This document shows, piece by piece, positions 54,418 through 63,515 of a stretch of DNA of 64,000 bases (within the stretch, counting starts at the first letter, position 1; each line of letters starts with the position of its first letter). The stretch is taken from NCBI GenBank assembly GCA_023429995.1, contig JAEZCE010000047.1, positions 62,001 to 126,000 on the forward strand. Reading direction: 5' to 3'. Below the pieces are notes generated by a model. The model ran no database searches. It was not told the origin of the DNA and saw only the letters and a program-made list of their open reading frames with translations. This DNA comes from Bacillota bacterium (GTDB taxonomy: Bacteria; Bacillota; UBA4882; UBA8346). Made by a program: the position numbers and the translations under genes.

Positions 54418-54546
54418 GGCTGTCTAAAAAGAAATTCAAAATCAATAAGAAATACAATATATCGCATGCACGCGCACGACTTCATCGAATATGTTGCTTT
54501 CTATAAATTGTATTTCTTTACCGGAATATTTTCTTTTGGGACAGCC
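54418..54546. mobile_element. miniature inverted-repeat element (MITE), copy 2
   Basis: Ends are GGCTGTCTAAAAAGAAATT and TTTTCTTTTGGGACAGCC, inverted copies of each other. Inside are AAGAAATACAAT and ATTGTATTTCTT. It differs from copy 1 (39638-39752) by an extra GC-rich centre (CATGCACGCGCACG). It lies between the GINT-like gene and the WbaP gene. Confidence 0.75.
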
Positions 54547-54594
54547 CGAACCACCACCTGAAACGAAAATTTTGAATCCCGGTAGTTGAGACCA

Positions 54595-55563
54595 TCACCT
54601 TTGAATGCGCCGGGTTTTACCAACCGCTCCAAGGCCATCTACCGCAGCAACCCAAAGATCCTTATCGATTTGAAGCGGATCAATATGATGCATTCCACTT
54701 CTGTTCCAGCCAAAACCGGTCCTCGAGGCGATGAGTTCCTTAGAAACCAATTTTTCTTGATAAGCGGTTTCGGTTAATTCAATGATTTCAAAGGCCCTCA
54801 CTTTATTACCATATACGAACCAATCGTCTTGCGCAAAACGAATGATTTTGTCCTCAAAAAAGGTAACTCTTCCACCGGGTCTGGCTATATGTTTATTATT
54901 CCTGATTAACGGATTTTTAGGGTGCTCCCTCCATGGGCCATATAACTCCTTGGCGAAAAACAGGTTAAGCTGATTATTATGATGGGGGTTCGAAGCAAAC
55001 ATCCACCATCGATTGGAATGAAAAAAAACAGAAGCATCCACTGCCTCTTTGTCCAGCAATGTGCTTTCATATTTCCATTGGAAAGGAAATTCCACCGCTT
55101 TATATAAGCGTATGGATTTGGCTTCATAGCTTTCAGGGATCATGTAATACTCATTTTCCCACCTAAAAACATGAGGGTACGATAAATGAAAAGGTTCGGA
55201 CAGAATGATCCGCTGAAAGTTCCACTCAAAACCATTTTCACTTGCAGCAAGTCCAATTTCCCCTTTTCGGGTTGAATTATTAAAGACTTCAAAAAAAAGA
55301 TACCAGATGGCTCCTTCTTTGATAAGAAAAGGATCCGCTATGAATTGGGCATCCATGCCCCGAATATCCCCGGCCGTAAGAACCGGATTTGTCAATTGCG
55401 CGGGAGGATTCAATGCTAACGGTGAAATCCCCGTGTAGATTCCGATGGACCATTTTTCTTTTTTAGTTTTGACGGGCCAAATGTATGCAAAAAATACAAA
55501 ACAGCATAAAAAGATCACCGTAAGAAGAATAAAACCTAGCATTAAACTTGATATTATGAGCAT
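54595..55563 (-). CDS. GINT1_N/GH43-like beta-propeller protein
   Basis: This 322-residue protein has an N-terminal membrane segment (LMLGFILLTVIFLCCFVFF) and a five-bladed propeller-like domain with IADPFLIKEGAIWYLFFEVF, SYPHVFRWENEYYMIPES and ARPGGRVTFFEDKIIRFAQD. Similar domains form the N-terminus of plant glucosamine inositolphosphorylceramide transferase and occur in bacterial polysaccharide loci. Position of acidic residues recalls GH43 glycosidases. It may act on or bind a sugar at the membrane; the reaction is unknown. ATG 55561-55563 has GGAGGG upstream. Confidence 0.72.
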   Translation of the reverse strand: MLIISSLMLGFILLTVIFLCCFVFFAYIWPVKTKKEKWSIGIYTGISPLALNPPAQLTNPVLTAGDIRGMDAQFIADPFLIKEGAIWYLFFEVFNNSTRKGEIGLAASENGFEWNFQRIILSEPFHLSYPHVFRWENEYYMIPESYEAKSIRLYKAVEFPFQWKYESTLLDKEAVDASVFFHSNRWWMFASNPHHNNQLNLFFAKELYGPWREHPKNPLIRNNKHIARPGGRVTFFEDKIIRFAQDDWFVYGNKVRAFEIIELTETAYQEKLVSKELIASRTGFGWNRSGMHHIDPLQIDKDLWVAAVDGLGAVGKTRRIQR

Positions 55564-55632
55564 AATGGGTAATCCACCCTCCTTAACTCCTTGCTTCCAT
55601 ACCTTCGGGGACTCTTTACAAATTACGCTCTT

Positions 55633-56601
55633 TTATTGAAAATACTTTTGTATCCTCTCAATGCCCTCCAAATCCGGCCTCCAATAAAATACCACCGTTT
55701 TTGTTAAGGGATCCAAACTGCTTTCGGCCTTTCCTCCGATTTGGTAGTATTTCAGATTATTTTCCGGTACTTGTTTGATTGTCCAGGCCAAACAAAGCAA
55801 ATCAAAATCTGTTAAATTGGTATCCAGCACATCATGATGAACCCGAGCAATTAAATCTGGCAATTTGGTCAGATTTGTCAATCGAAATGTCTGTTTGGCG
55901 ATGGCCTTGAGGATCATGAATTGATTTCGCTGCCTACCGAAATCGCCATTTCTTAACGAGAAACGTTCCCGGGTCAATTCCAGCACCATATCACCATTTA
56001 AATGATTATTTCCTGCGGGAAGGATTACTGTTTTTTCGGTAAGCCGGATTGCTTGCGGCAATTCGATATCAAGCCCTCCCAAAGTATCAATGAAACTCAC
56101 ATATCCCTTAAAATCGACTTTAATATAATAATCCAATCGGCAATGTAATAAGCCGGCGACGGCATTTAATGTGGCTTGAGTTCCTTGGCGGTTGCCGCCT
56201 TGTTTTTCTCCGATCCAGTGAGTGTGGGTAATTTTTGTATAGCCGATTCCCTTGACTGCTATCCTGGTGTCACGGGGTACACTTACCAGATGAATGGAGC
56301 GGCTACCGGGGTTGACATTGGCGACCATAATCATATCAGCGCGCGAAGCATGATCATCCCGGGCGTCGATCCCCAGGACCAGTACATTAAAACTCCGACC
56401 GGAAGAGGGTTTTAGCAAATTATCTTCCCCGTTTCCCCAGGAACCGGTTGATTTGAGACGCGGTTTTTCCATTGCCAATGTTGGTAGGTTTCCCCTGAAA
56501 AAACGGGCTATATGGGTGAAAAAGACCTTCTGATTGCTTTCACAATCGATGGCGCTCATAAAAAGCATCAGCACGATAAGGAATGGAATATGTTTTTTCA
56601 T
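55633..56601 (-). CDS. LytR-CpsA-Psr (LCP) family ligase
   Basis: This 322-residue protein has an N-terminal signal or anchor (IPFLIVLMLFMSAIDC) and the LCP core: VLVLGIDARDDHASRADMIM, SVPRDTRIAV, and LTRERFSLRNGDFGRQRNQF. LCP enzymes transfer polyprenyl-linked glycopolymers to peptidoglycan or protein. Here it probably attaches the product of this cluster to the cell wall. ATG 56599-56601 follows AAGGG. It follows the tyrosine kinase gene by 27 bp. Confidence 0.93.
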   Translation of the reverse strand: MKKHIPFLIVLMLFMSAIDCESNQKVFFTHIARFFRGNLPTLAMEKPRLKSTGSWGNGEDNLLKPSSGRSFNVLVLGIDARDDHASRADMIMVANVNPGSRSIHLVSVPRDTRIAVKGIGYTKITHTHWIGEKQGGNRQGTQATLNAVAGLLHCRLDYYIKVDFKGYVSFIDTLGGLDIELPQAIRLTEKTVILPAGNNHLNGDMVLELTRERFSLRNGDFGRQRNQFMILKAIAKQTFRLTNLTKLPDLIARVHHDVLDTNLTDFDLLCLAWTIKQVPENNLKYYQIGGKAESSLDPLTKTVVFYWRPDLEGIERIQKYFQ

Positions 56602-56628
56602 ATGGATATCCCTTTTGATACCATTTTG

Positions 56629-57324
56629 TTATATCGATCCATGCCGCCGTTTATCTGTCCCATAATAGTAGTAATAATTCGAATATTGTCCCTCAATCTC
56701 CACCCTGTTGAGTATCACTCCCAATAGCTTTCCATTGGCGCGCGCGATGGAATCTTTAGCCTGTCGAACCATTTCCGGTCTTGTAAACCCAGCCCTGACG
56801 ACTAAAGCGACTCCTTCTACCCGGGAAGCCAAGACACAAGCATCGGTAACCGCTATAATGGGAGGGGTATCCATCAGAATGAAATCAAAGCAGGATTGCA
56901 AGTATACCAATAAATCAGCCATCCGAGAGGAAACCAGAAGTTCCGAAGGATTGGATGGAACCGGCCCGCTGGTGAGCACTTGAAGATTTTCGATACCTGT
57001 TGACTGTAATAATTCATCAATGGAAGTTCTTTCAACCATATAATTTGTTAGACCTCGCTCTTTAAGGCCAAAAATTCGATGTTGGGTTGGTTTACGCAGA
57101 TCACAATCAACAATGATAACCTTTTTACCGGATTCAGCCAGCACCGCGCCAGTATTTGCAACCACGGTCGATTTCCCTTCCTGAGGTCCGGCGCTGGTAA
57201 TAATCAAGGACTGCAGGCTACTATCAATTTTTGAAAATAGAAGATTGGTCCGTAAGGTTCGGAAAGCTTCGGACACCGGAGATAATTTTTGATTTCTGAC
57301 GATTAATTGATCTTGAAAGGACAT
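56629..57324 (-). CDS. CpsD/CapB-type bacterial tyrosine kinase
   Basis: This 231-residue cytoplasmic kinase has Walker A AGPQEGKST (about residues 45-53), Walker A' VIIVDCDLRKP and Walker B FILMDTPPI. Its C-terminus carries the autophosphorylated tyrosine cluster YSNYYYYYGTD. It partners the Wzz-like activator encoded just upstream to control chain length and export. ATG 57322-57324 follows GAGG. The kinase-activator split matches Gram-positive type rather than fused Wzc. Confidence 0.94.
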   Translation of the reverse strand: MSFQDQLIVRNQKLSPVSEAFRTLRTNLLFSKIDSSLQSLIITSAGPQEGKSTVVANTGAVLAESGKKVIIVDCDLRKPTQHRIFGLKERGLTNYMVERTSIDELLQSTGIENLQVLTSGPVPSNPSELLVSSRMADLLVYLQSCFDFILMDTPPIIAVTDACVLASRVEGVALVVRAGFTRPEMVRQAKDSIARANGKLLGVILNRVEIEGQYSNYYYYYGTDKRRHGSI

Positions 57325-57375
57325 TGGAAGACCTCGCTTTAAAAATTTGTAAATTTATAGCATGGTCGATACCTA

Positions 57376-58776
57376 TTATGCGGACTCTTTAAAATCGGGG
57401 ATGTTCCCTAAAACCGGCAGATTTAAGTAATTCTTTACATCATCGGCCGTATCAATTGTGGTATTCAAGTACTCCAATACAAATGCAAAACCCAAACCGG
57501 TAAAGAGGCCTAAAAATGCAGCCATTAAAATGTTCAAAGTTTTATTGGGAAAAATGGGTTTGTCCGGAAGCACAGCCCGGTCAATGAGTTGGACATTGGT
57601 TGGCACCATTAACTCACTAATTTTGGCTTCTTCACGGCGTTTCGAAAGCATCATATAAATCTCTTGCGCCAAAGAGACATTACGCATCAATCGGGCCAAT
57701 TCCTGTTCTCTGGCTGGCAATTTGCCAATTTCCCTTTCCGCATCAGCCGCTAGTTTATTTAAAGCGACTCCCTGAGCGCCGGCCACTGCAATATCGACAC
57801 CCGCTTGCAATTTCCCTTGCAACAAGTTTTGATATACCGGATTTGTCAAGGTTTCTTCCCTATTTCCGACTCTATTGATTTCCGTATTGAGTTTGGTTCT
57901 GATTTCTTCAATCTCTGCCCTGACGGCTGCTACCTGCGGGTTACCATCGTTACTGTTAGGAAGTAATTTGACGAATTCCCCTTCCAGATCAGCCAGTTTC
58001 GCTTTATATTGCCCAATTAAAGGGCTATCTTGCGGTACCTCATTTTTATTCCGGAATAATTCTTTATCGGCAGCCTCTAGTTTCGCTTGCGCAGCAGCCA
58101 GGGTTATGTTATTCTCCGCCTTCAGTTGATTCATACTTGAAAGTCTGTCCACCAATGCTTTGGTCTCATTCTCCGGAGCTACTATCTTTTTATCCCTTTT
58201 AAAACTCTCCAAAGCCTGTTCGGCCTGTTCCAGGTTTTGTTTGGCTCCCACTAAATATTGATCAATAAAATTGCCTACAGCTGAATCTTCCGTTCGAACC
58301 AACTTCATTAAGCGCGTCAAAAAAGTATCCACTAAAGTATTGGTAAGCAACATCGCCCTTTTCGGATTATGGTCGCGAACTTTTACTTTTAAAATTTCAC
58401 TGTCTTTCATTGGCTCGATATGAATCCGGGAAATCATTTTATCGTAGCTGACTTTTTGAAGATGGGCTTTAGCGGTGACCGTATCGATTATGGTACGGCT
58501 TTGAATCATTTCGGCATAAGTAGAAAGCAACTTTTGAAGTTCCCAATCGTAGCGCGGTGCGGTAGATAATAAAGAGGTATCCAAACTTTTAGATTGTTTT
58601 ATTCGCAACGTCGCCTCCCCTTCGTAAGTTGGAGGCATCAAAAAACTCACCGCTGTCCCAGCAAAAACTGAAAATAAAAAAACAGTTACTATAAGTCCGC
58701 TATGTTTGCGAATGACTCGGATCCCATCATATAAACCCAAATTTCCCGTAACATCCTCACTTTGAGCACCAATCAC
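57376..58776 (-). CDS. Wzz/CapA-type chain-length determinant
   Basis: This protein of about 466 residues has membrane helices near each end (GLIVTVFLFSVFAGTAVSFL and LNILMAAFLGLFTGLGFAF) and a long coiled-coil periplasmic region (EQALESFKRDKKIVAPENET). It sets polysaccharide length and activates the CpsD-type kinase. A DDVKNYLNLPVLGNIP end is typical. GTG 58774-58776 has GGAGG 7 nt upstream and is preferred to the ATG at 58797. It is the first gene of the cluster. Confidence 0.92.
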   Translation of the reverse strand: MIGAQSEDVTGNLGLYDGIRVIRKHSGLIVTVFLFSVFAGTAVSFLMPPTYEGEATLRIKQSKSLDTSLLSTAPRYDWELQKLLSTYAEMIQSRTIIDTVTAKAHLQKVSYDKMISRIHIEPMKDSEILKVKVRDHNPKRAMLLTNTLVDTFLTRLMKLVRTEDSAVGNFIDQYLVGAKQNLEQAEQALESFKRDKKIVAPENETKALVDRLSSMNQLKAENNITLAAAQAKLEAADKELFRNKNEVPQDSPLIGQYKAKLADLEGEFVKLLPNSNDGNPQVAAVRAEIEEIRTKLNTEINRVGNREETLTNPVYQNLLQGKLQAGVDIAVAGAQGVALNKLAADAEREIGKLPAREQELARLMRNVSLAQEIYMMLSKRREEAKISELMVPTNVQLIDRAVLPDKPIFPNKTLNILMAAFLGLFTGLGFAFVLEYLNTTIDTADDVKNYLNLPVLGNIPDFKESA

Positions 58777-58867
58777 GGTACGACCTCCATTAATCATTGT
58801 TCAGCTGTTTATTACCGATTCCCGCTTCCCTTTAATCCACATACAATCTATTGCCCGACGTTTTCAA

Positions 58868-58900
58868 ATTATACCAAACAAAGACTGGGTTATTTGTAGA
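58868..58900 (-). promoter_or_regulatory. candidate promoter of exopolysaccharide cluster
   Basis: An exact TATAAT with upstream TTTGG (minus strand, 58868-58873) lies about 92 bp upstream of the Wzz-like gene. The -35 match is weak. The 220-bp gap holds no other feature. Confidence 0.45.
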
Positions 58901-58997
58901 TTCATAGTAGTTTTCATAATGTTTATTCATGTTTAAGACACCAAAAAAATGATCGATTCGCGGATATTTGCCAAAAAACGTCAAATCATTCGGGTGT

Positions 58998-60713
58998 TTA
59001 AAAATGGATCCCTATCCCCAAAGAATATGCAGGTTTATCTTGTCTGTGATCAACTTCAAGGATCCAGGCGCTTTTTTTCGGACTGTAATCCAATCGAAAC
59101 AGCCAGCCATCATAATCCGGATCTCCGGCGGCACTGAGTACTACGCCTAAACGTTCCGTTGCTATGCGGGTTCCGACTTCCCAGACTCCATTTTTTGATA
59201 TCTTTTCTGAATCAAAAAGATAAGACCATGGATAATATTTGGCAAATAAACTCAGATAACGATTTGGACGGGTTATATCTCCCAGCCCAAACATAAAGGC
59301 ATCCTGATCATCCGGACCGATTCCCCTTCCCGCCAGGAACTCAAAGGATGTTTCCGAATCCAAGCCCATAGAAAATCCAGCCGAATACCAATCATGCCTT
59401 CGATAATCCAGCATAAAGCTATTTAACCCAAAAGAAGTGGTAAAGTTTAACCAACCCTTGACGGAGTCATTATCGTGGGTTCCGGTAATTCCCCATTCCA
59501 GATTAGACCGATTGGGCAGTTGGGGATCCGGCTCATCCATCAATCTTTCAAATCCTCCAAGGGAAGCCACTGGGATGAATCCGGACTTCGTAGCCAGCGT
59601 TGATTGGATATTGATGGGGGTCGCCGAGATTAGGACGATAAAATCACGATGATTTTTGGATCTTTCCTGGTTTACTCCGCCCATGATATCCTGGCCGGAA
59701 GTTTGATTTTGGCGAACCACCGCTAAAACAGTACTTTTCCCCGAGTTCGTACGGACAATTGTCGCCACCTTTTCCACGGGTTCGCTGACTTTCTTTACAA
59801 TGCTATTCTGGTTTAAGTTAGCCTCATTTGCCATATCCCTTTCGATATGAACATCCGAAATGATTTCGCCGGTTTCTGTATCAACTTTTAAGGGGGTTAT
59901 TCGAATGGTAAAATAACGGTTGGTATCCAGTTCATCACTTATAGAATGAGTGCTGGAAGTAAGCGCAACCGGTTTTCCCGGAATCGTAATTAACCAAGGC
60001 TGCCTGGCCACGCTCTGGGAATAAGTTTCGATCTTTTGGTTGATTACCCATTCTGCATGACTATGGATGGTCCATTGATCCGGAGTCATCATGAATTCTT
60101 TCTGATTGGCGTTTTGTTGATCATAGGAACCGGAAAACATAAAATCTAAATCCGCTGAGCTTCCAATATCAATAATCTTCAAACGGTAAAAGATGGAGAT
60201 TTGCCCGGCAGTTTTAGAAAGTTCCCCAAGTTTGGTTAATATTTTATCCAGCATGGAAGTTGGCGCCTTAACATAAACCACTCCAAGAGATTCATTGTAC
60301 GTAAGATATTGCTTGAAATCATCCAATTGTTCCTTGAGGTTTTGATCCAAAAAGCCAACCGGGATAACGGCTGAATCCGATTGCGCCATCACAGTCAATG
60401 GGGAATGGGGCCCGCTAACTAAATAATAATTGTCAACTTTGGTATAGGAATAACCTAACGGATCGAGAATTCGTTTTAATGCCTCTTCACCGGAATTTCC
60501 GGGAACCTTTTTAATTTCTGGACCTTGGAGCTCAGGATCGGCAATGATTTGGATCTGAAATTTATCTTCGATTGCTTGTAAGGATTTTTGAAACAAAGCA
60601 ACCGAGACCTTTTTACCGGAAACATCTTCAGCCATTGCCTTCATGAACATCAACCCGATGGCAAGGATCAAAAGGGCGGCAACCCCTGATAATGATTTCC
60701 AAAACCTCATCAC
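58998..60713 (-). CDS. secretin-N (STN) protein with C-terminal beta-barrel-like domain
   Basis: This 571-residue exported protein has a signal peptide (ALLILAIGLMFMKAMAEDV), an STN-like domain (IQIIADPELQGPEIKKVPGN), a secretin N1-like domain (LGVVYVKAPTSMLDKILTKL) and a partial secretin-like region (VEKVATIVRTNSGKSTVLAV) that lacks the PILGDIPLIG gate motif. The last 170 residues alternate hydrophobic and polar residues with GWLNFTTSFGLNSFMLDYRR and end LGIGIHF, a terminal Phe typical of Bam-inserted outer-membrane barrels. It overlaps the stop of the full secretin (GTGA junction) and probably works with it. This arrangement is unusual; function unknown. Confidence 0.75.
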   Translation of the reverse strand: MMRFWKSLSGVAALLILAIGLMFMKAMAEDVSGKKVSVALFQKSLQAIEDKFQIQIIADPELQGPEIKKVPGNSGEEALKRILDPLGYSYTKVDNYYLVSGPHSPLTVMAQSDSAVIPVGFLDQNLKEQLDDFKQYLTYNESLGVVYVKAPTSMLDKILTKLGELSKTAGQISIFYRLKIIDIGSSADLDFMFSGSYDQQNANQKEFMMTPDQWTIHSHAEWVINQKIETYSQSVARQPWLITIPGKPVALTSSTHSISDELDTNRYFTIRITPLKVDTETGEIISDVHIERDMANEANLNQNSIVKKVSEPVEKVATIVRTNSGKSTVLAVVRQNQTSGQDIMGGVNQERSKNHRDFIVLISATPINIQSTLATKSGFIPVASLGGFERLMDEPDPQLPNRSNLEWGITGTHDNDSVKGWLNFTTSFGLNSFMLDYRRHDWYSAGFSMGLDSETSFEFLAGRGIGPDDQDAFMFGLGDITRPNRYLSLFAKYYPWSYLFDSEKISKNGVWEVGTRIATERLGVVLSAAGDPDYDGWLFRLDYSPKKSAWILEVDHRQDKPAYSLGIGIHF

Positions 60714-61915
60714 TTCATAACCTCGGCGGTAAGAAAGACTAATAATTCACTATCTTCTTTAGTTTTTGATTTTTGTTTGAATAAGTATCCAATCAATGGA
60801 ATATCACCTAAAATAGGAGTCTTTACGGTGGAATTGTTATCATTTTTATCTGTGAGTCCCGCCACCATTACAGTCTGACCAGGAAGAAAACGGACTGTTG
60901 AACTATATTCCCTGCTTTTCACGATGATTTCAGCTGTTGTATTATCCTGAAAATCGCTAACTTTTTGGGCCACAGTCAATTCGATCTGGTTGCCAACGAT
61001 TTTCGGAGTCACTTTAAACGTAATACCCGCTTCCACATTCTCCGTGCTAGAGCTCGTTGCGTCAGTACCCTTTGAATATAGAATTAAGGTGCGTTTTTCG
61101 CCAACAAATAAATCGGCGCTCTTGCCCTCCGTTACCAGTAAAACCGGATCGGCGTGAATCGTAGCCTTCTTTTCGTTTACCAAAGCATTGAGAGTTGCCG
61201 AAAAATTTCCGAAACTGCTCTCGCCTTTACCCTTGAGCGTTCCTTCCGCAAGATCCAAGGCAAAAGTTTTAGCTCCAGTGGTTCCTTTAGCGCCAAAATC
61301 GATGTCCAAAGCATTCATACCCCATTTTTTGAGAACCTCATTTCGAATCTCAGTAACCAATGCTTTAATTTTTATTTGAGCCCTTTGACCGTCGATTTTT
61401 GATAAATCGTCCAAAATTTCCGGTATTAAGCTGGAAGGAGCCTTAATTATCGCCATTCCCTTTTCAGGATCGAGTTTGATGAAATCTTTATAACTATCCG
61501 GTATTAAGGATCTGGCAGATTCCATACTAAGGTTATTAAAGTAATAAACTGCCGTATCACACAGCATAGAAAAAGAAGGGTTTCTAGGATCTGGTAAACC
61601 AATAATATAATAATCATCTACTTTTCGAAAAACAAATCCCCCACCGCTTATCATCATCCGTAATGCTTTTTCTAAGGGAATGCTCTTCAGGTCCATGGTA
61701 ATTATCCCTTTGACATTCTCGTCACAAACAAACGTAACCCCTGTTTGCATAGACACTTCATTGAGAGACTCACGTAAGTCTGAATTGAAAAAAGTTGCCG
61801 TAACCAATGGTCCCATATTTTCTTTTTCGGTCTCAGCGGTTGCCGTGATGATGAGTCCCAAAAACAAACAAGACATAATGAGCCCAATCACCGTTTGCCG
61901 AAAAAAACTTTTCAT
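60710..61915 (-). CDS. secretin (GspD/PilQ-like outer-membrane channel)
   Basis: This protein of about 401 residues has a signal peptide (IGLIMSCLFLGLIITATA), an STN domain (VTFVCDENVKGIITMDLKSI), an N1-type domain (GMAIIKAPSSLIPEILDDL) and a complete secretin domain with LLVTEGKSADLFVGEKRTLI, QTVMVAGLTDKNDN and the gate and end PILGDIPLIGYLFKQKSKTK, ELLVFLTAEVM. ATG 61913-61915 has AGGAG 10 nt upstream and is preferred to the ATG cluster near 61939 that overlaps the previous stop. A secretin demands an outer membrane. No type II or IV pilus ATPase or pseudopilin is nearby, so substrate is unknown. Confidence 0.9.
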   Translation of the reverse strand: MKSFFRQTVIGLIMSCLFLGLIITATAETEKENMGPLVTATFFNSDLRESLNEVSMQTGVTFVCDENVKGIITMDLKSIPLEKALRMMISGGGFVFRKVDDYYIIGLPDPRNPSFSMLCDTAVYYFNNLSMESARSLIPDSYKDFIKLDPEKGMAIIKAPSSLIPEILDDLSKIDGQRAQIKIKALVTEIRNEVLKKWGMNALDIDFGAKGTTGAKTFALDLAEGTLKGKGESSFGNFSATLNALVNEKKATIHADPVLLVTEGKSADLFVGEKRTLILYSKGTDATSSSTENVEAGITFKVTPKIVGNQIELTVAQKVSDFQDNTTAEIIVKSREYSSTVRFLPGQTVMVAGLTDKNDNNSTVKTPILGDIPLIGYLFKQKSKTKEDSELLVFLTAEVMK

Positions 61916-61935
61916 CAAACCTAACTCCTTCATCA

Positions 61936-63471
61936 TCATTTTTTTATTTGTAGATCTAAGATAGTCTTTCCTATTTCATTATTTTCTTGAGTAATTTTAA
62001 GTTCGGCATCATACTTACCAGGAGTGAGTTTTCCATTTGTAACCCCTGTAAGGGTGATTAATTTGTTGGGTAACACCGTATCGTTATCATTTTGCGTCTC
62101 CAGCTGCACAGCATCAACAAACTTACCTTCGCTATTTTTTAGATAAATAATACATTTCGGAGCAACTTTAATATTCCCCGTATTCCTAATTACTGCTGAC
62201 AACAAAAATTTGTCATTATCGCAAGCCGCGCTTATGTCGGTTGCTTCAGCGCCCAGGATATGCTTGCCTAAAGTGACCGCTTCGACATTAATTTCGAATT
62301 CTTCAATAGGCTTGGAGTCATCTCCGTCGGCAGCAAAAGCAGTTACCCCAATATATCCGTAATTGCCCTGCGCCGGAGCCCCTTTAGGAACTTTGACCGA
62401 TAATATCGCAACAGCTATCCGTCCCGGTCCGATAGTAAATTCCCGGCCATTTTTAAGTTCAACACTCGTATTATTAAGAATCGAGTACGGATAATCCGTA
62501 TTAATATCCATCAGCTTTAGCTTTATTTTAACGGTTTTATCCGACATATTTTCCAGTTTAATTCCCTTCATGGCGGATGCCCCTGGTTTCGCTGTCAAAT
62601 TTATTTGATTTGGCTCGAGCCGGATCGCTCTTAACTTCGCAGCCGGATACCTATAGTCCCCTGCTTTAACCTCCACTGTTTTGGTTAACAAAATCTGCCC
62701 GGAGGCGCCGTATCGAAGAAATAGCTGTATGTCATATTTCCCCGGTAAAAGCGCTTCCTTAGGAAATCCAGAAAATAATACTGTGGAATTTGGCAAGATA
62801 ACCGGATCATAATTATTTTTCACATAAACTTTCGGTTTAAGCTGAACTTTTTCTATAAGCTTTTTAGTCAGATTATTTCTAATTTGAATCCAAGCGTTCG
62901 TTGAGTATTCCTCAAGAGAATTATTATTGAGTTTGAATTGTATACAGGGTTCCCCTTTAGGTCCCTTGGCCATTACAAAATCGCTGATCTGAGCGGTAAG
63001 CCTCGGAACCGGGGCATCAATATTTACCATGAGTTTAATCGCATAAACTACTGATAGTACTAATGGACCGGTGGTTTTAACCGGCGGCTGCTCCGCCATA
63101 ATGGCATACATATGAGAACCTTTGGCATCCCTTGGAATATTAACGGATCCGGTAACGTATTCTTCTCCATTGGTTGGTACTGTCACGTTCATAGCATCGA
63201 ATTTAATCCATTTAATTTCTGGAAAGACTTTCGGATCAATGGGCTTGAATTCAAATCCGCCATCCAATCTTTGAATTGGTTGAGCCATCGAAAATTTAAT
63301 GATTTCCGCCTGTTTCTCGGTGGATTTAAGTTGAATTTTAAATTGTACCACTGACCCTGCTTTTGCCTTGATATTGACTTCCAAAGGTTGAATTCCAACT
63401 GCAATAGAAGTCGAAGCCAGCGATATTAAAAGAAATAATGCGCTAAACAATGTGAGAATTAAACGTTTCAT
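61936..63471 (-). CDS. tandem immunoglobulin-like exported protein, PapD-chaperone-like
   Basis: This 511-residue protein has a signal peptide (LILTLFSALFLLISLASTSI) and repeated Ig-like beta-sandwich modules. The starts IQPLEVNIKAKAGSVVQFKI (residue about 28) and LEPNQINLTAKPGASAMKGI (about 285) are similar to each other and to the first strand of periplasmic pilus chaperones. LPGKYDIQLFLRYGASGQIL and LTPGKYDAELKITQENNEIG end the two halves. The PGxxxxGxI-like patterns fit the PapD/MSP fold but no classical chaperone-usher genes are present. ATG follows AAGGAG. It lies between the small secreted protein gene and the secretin, suggesting a chaperone for that protein. Confidence 0.7.
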   Translation of the reverse strand: MKRLILTLFSALFLLISLASTSIAVGIQPLEVNIKAKAGSVVQFKIQLKSTEKQAEIIKFSMAQPIQRLDGGFEFKPIDPKVFPEIKWIKFDAMNVTVPTNGEEYVTGSVNIPRDAKGSHMYAIMAEQPPVKTTGPLVLSVVYAIKLMVNIDAPVPRLTAQISDFVMAKGPKGEPCIQFKLNNNSLEEYSTNAWIQIRNNLTKKLIEKVQLKPKVYVKNNYDPVILPNSTVLFSGFPKEALLPGKYDIQLFLRYGASGQILLTKTVEVKAGDYRYPAAKLRAIRLEPNQINLTAKPGASAMKGIKLENMSDKTVKIKLKLMDINTDYPYSILNNTSVELKNGREFTIGPGRIAVAILSVKVPKGAPAQGNYGYIGVTAFAADGDDSKPIEEFEINVEAVTLGKHILGAEATDISAACDNDKFLLSAVIRNTGNIKVAPKCIIYLKNSEGKFVDAVQLETQNDNDTVLPNKLITLTGVTNGKLTPGKYDAELKITQENNEIGKTILDLQIKK

Positions 63472-63515
63472 AGCTCTGTCTCCTTAAAATACAATAATTA
63501 AAAATAATGCCGAGT

